DNA from: Deltaproteobacteria bacterium
GTDB taxonomy: Bacteria; Myxococcota_A; Polyangia; Polyangiales; Ga0077539
Length of the DNA stretch: 64,000 bases
Direction of reading: 5' to 3'
Assembly (NCBI GenBank): GCA_016218725.1
Contig: JACRDB010000027.1
Span: forward strand, 1 to 64,000
The notes beneath the pieces are model-generated. The model was not told where the DNA came from, did no database searches, and worked only from the letters and a program-made list of their open reading frames with translations. The position numbers and the translations under genes were made by a program. Of this stretch, positions 62,743 through 64,000 are shown piece after piece (position 1 is the first letter of the stretch; each line of letters opens with the position of its first letter).

Positions 62743-63533
62743 TATATTGTACCTCCGACCCCGAGGCCGAGCCCTCCGGGGGTGGGGAGGACCAGGGCCC
62801 TCGGAGCGCCGGGCCGTGGGGCTCCGGACCGGAGGAGGAAGCCGAGGACGCCACCCGTGAGGAGGGCACCTCCCGCGAGGCCGAGGGTCCACGCGAGGGT
62901 GCTCTGGAGCTGGGCGCTCGACCGGGCGTCTTCGAGGGCGAGGCTATAGGGCTCCTGGCCGAGGTTGCCCGCGCGGACCCTGGCGCTGTTGCCCGACGCC
63001 AGGACGGCGAAGGCCACGGAGGCCCCCGCGCAGGCGACACCTCCACCGAGGAGCAGCCAGGACCCGAGGCGCGAGGGCGGGGCGCGGTCTTCGCCGGGCG
63101 GGTGGGGCGTGGGTTGGGGCTGCGGCGCTGCGGTGGGGGGGGCTGGCGTGGGCGCGGTGGTGCCTCCTTCACCGAGGCGAGCGCGGAGCGAGGCGATGCG
63201 ATCCCGGAGGGTCTGGAGGCCCTGGGGGTCGGCTCCCGGGGCGCCGGCTTCATCGAAGCGACGGTAGGCGTCCAGGGCGCCTCGGAGCTCGCCTGCGGCC
63301 TCCAGGGCGCGGGCGATGTTGTAGAGGAGCGCGGCGTGGTGGCTCTGGTCGTAGGCTGCCTGGAACTCCCGGGCGGCCTCGGCATAGCGCTGTTGCTGGT
63401 AGAGGGTGTTGCCCCGGTCCAGGTGGGTCTGGGCGGGGGTGCCGGGTGGGGGCTCCTGGGGGCCGGGCTGGGCGGAGGCCACGGCGGGGAGGAGCGCAAG
63501 GCAGAGCCCCAGGAGATAGCGGTTCCCACCCAT
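62742..63533 (-). CDS. TPR-containing membrane protein
   Basis: A 263-residue protein with signal peptide MGGNRYLLGLCLALLPAVASA. TPR-like repeats occupy about 35-120 (THLDRGNTLYQQQRYAEAAR, EFQAAYDQSHHAALLYNIAR, ALEAAGELRGALDAYRRFDE). A Pro/Ala/Gln linker (TAPTPAPPTAAPQPQPTPHP) precedes two hydrophobic segments (SWLLLGGGVACAGASVAFAV and LAWTLGLAGGALLTGGVLGF). This layout (TPR, Pro linker, two TM helices) is common in myxobacteria. Function unknown, possibly a scaffold at the inner membrane. It is translationally coupled to the Cys-rich lipoprotein that follows. Confidence 0.8.
   Translation of the reverse strand: MGGNRYLLGLCLALLPAVASAQPGPQEPPPGTPAQTHLDRGNTLYQQQRYAEAAREFQAAYDQSHHAALLYNIARALEAAGELRGALDAYRRFDEAGAPGADPQGLQTLRDRIASLRARLGEGGTTAPTPAPPTAAPQPQPTPHPPGEDRAPPSRLGSWLLLGGGVACAGASVAFAVLASGNSARVRAGNLGQEPYSLALEDARSSAQLQSTLAWTLGLAGGALLTGGVLGFLLRSGAPRPGAPRALVLPTPGGLGLGVGGTI
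62751..62756 (-). promoter_or_regulatory. Perfect GGAGGT ribosome binding site of the Cys-rich lipoprotein
   Basis: GGAGGT is eight bases before the ATG at 62742. The bases between (ACAATATA) are very AT-rich and with the start codon spell TATAAT, a perfect -10 hexamer. Confidence 0.55.
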
Positions 63534-63682
63534 CGGCTGCGGGTACAGTGTAACCCAACCGCGGGGTGCCTGGCGCGAAGTGTGCGTCGCTGGAGCTTGT
63601 GGTGGATTTCGTGTGTCGGGGTCGAGGGGGCTGGTGGTAGGCTACCGGGCACCTCGACGGGTCCGTGACGAAGGGACTGAGG

Positions 63683-64000
63683 ATGAAGCGTTCGGGCTGG
63701 TGCATCGGGCTGGCGTTGCTGGGCGTGCTCCAGGGCTGCGGGAGCGACGCCCCGGCGACGATGGACACGGGGGTGCCCACGGAGGGCGGCGCCGACGCCG
63801 GGGACGTGGTGGCGCCGATGGACGGGGGCTCGGACGCCTCGGACGCGCCCTCGGCGGACACCCAGGGCCCGCAGGACGGCGCCGGGGATGGGGCCACGGA
63901 CACGGGCACCGGGTCCGACGTGACGCCAATGGACGGCCCCATGGGGGACGGGACCACCCTGGACGGAGGCGCTGGGGACGCCACCGGGGGCGACGGCACC
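63683..64000 (+). CDS. Lipoprotein, cut by window end
   Basis: The first 106 codons of a lipoprotein (signal MKRSGWCIGLALLGVLQGC; lipobox LQGC) with a GGGACTGAGG ribosome-binding region. The rest that is visible is an Asp/Gly/Thr/Ala stalk (DAGDVVAPMDGGSDASDAPS, DTGTGSDVTPMDGPMGDGTT) like that of the other lipoproteins in the window. The functional domain lies beyond the window. Confidence 0.75.
   Translation, partial: MKRSGWCIGLALLGVLQGCGSDAPATMDTGVPTEGGADAGDVVAPMDGGSDASDAPSADTQGPQDGAGDGATDTGTGSDVTPMDGPMGDGTTLDGGAGDATGGDGT

Overview
The window is a very GC-rich bacterial chromosome segment with long stretches of third-position G/C and tightly packed genes. The gene content fits a myxobacterium (phylum Myxococcota): many lipoproteins with Asp/Thr/Pro-rich stalks and Cys-rich or 'metal-binding motif' repeats, an AgmX/PglI-type domain, a eukaryote-like Ser/Thr kinase, FHA proteins, an NtrC-type regulator, hybrid histidine kinases and a small TIGR04563-type protein. 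A Sandaracinus/Polyangia-like source is my inference; no rRNA, tRNA or phylogenetic marker was found to prove it. I see no CRISPR array, prophage or classical insertion sequence.

Layout. 0.2-6.1 kb: a nickel/cobalt NicO-type exporter (minus) divergent from queG, then a PpiC-type lipoprotein translationally coupled to an NtrC-family regulator, then a small lipoprotein. 6.1-10.4 kb: a three-gene operon with 4-base overlaps (B12-type radical SAM protein, molybdopterin oxidoreductase, DUF2249/TusA-like small protein). 10.4-12.6 kb: a Cys-rich lipoprotein and an Rpn/PD-(D/E)XK-like nuclease gene bracketed by two identical 47-bp repeats built on an 18-bp perfect palindrome; a third diverged copy lies at 6.13 kb. 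12.6-18.7 kb (all minus): a GT-C glycosyltransferase, a PilZ protein and a giant beta-helix lipoprotein. 18.8-28 kb: secreted proteins, a 1239-residue PQQ-propeller/VIT/VWA/AgmX fusion, VOC and MAPEG proteins divergent from an ECF sigma factor with a SnoaL-like tail, and a large lipoprotein. 28-36.4 kb: PLD-family protein, outer-membrane protein, ftsE-ftsX-envC divisome/amidase-activation operon, PPC lipoprotein, a Ser/Thr kinase with leucine-rich repeats, and an alpha/beta hydrolase. 36.37-36.55 kb: a 182-nt element with 32-bp perfect inverted arms between convergent genes. 36.5-48 kb: lipoprotein, ArsA-type ATPase, two divergent sensor kinases, twin zinc-ribbon/FHA proteins, hydrolase plus AmpG-like transporter, TIGR04563 protein. 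48-64 kb: large Cys-rich lipoproteins, S41 protease, zinc alcohol dehydrogenase, PNGase F-like lipoprotein, outer-membrane protein, tandem YbjQ-domain protein, five-heme cytochrome with TPRs, double-receiver protein, TPR membrane protein, and a lipoprotein cut by the window end.

How it works together. The dominant theme is the cell envelope: at least a dozen lipoproteins or secreted proteins, cell-division peptidoglycan remodelling (FtsEX/EnvC, AmpG-like), envelope proteolysis (S41) and folding (PpiC). The second theme is signalling: NtrC regulator, hybrid kinases, kinase-LRR, FHA proteins that could read Ser/Thr phosphorylation, PilZ and an ECF sigma factor. Several genes carry a TAnnnT hexamer 6-8 bases before the start codon, implying leaderless transcripts. 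The least explained pieces are the radical SAM/Mo operon, the repeat-bracketed nuclease-like gene and the 182-nt palindromic element.
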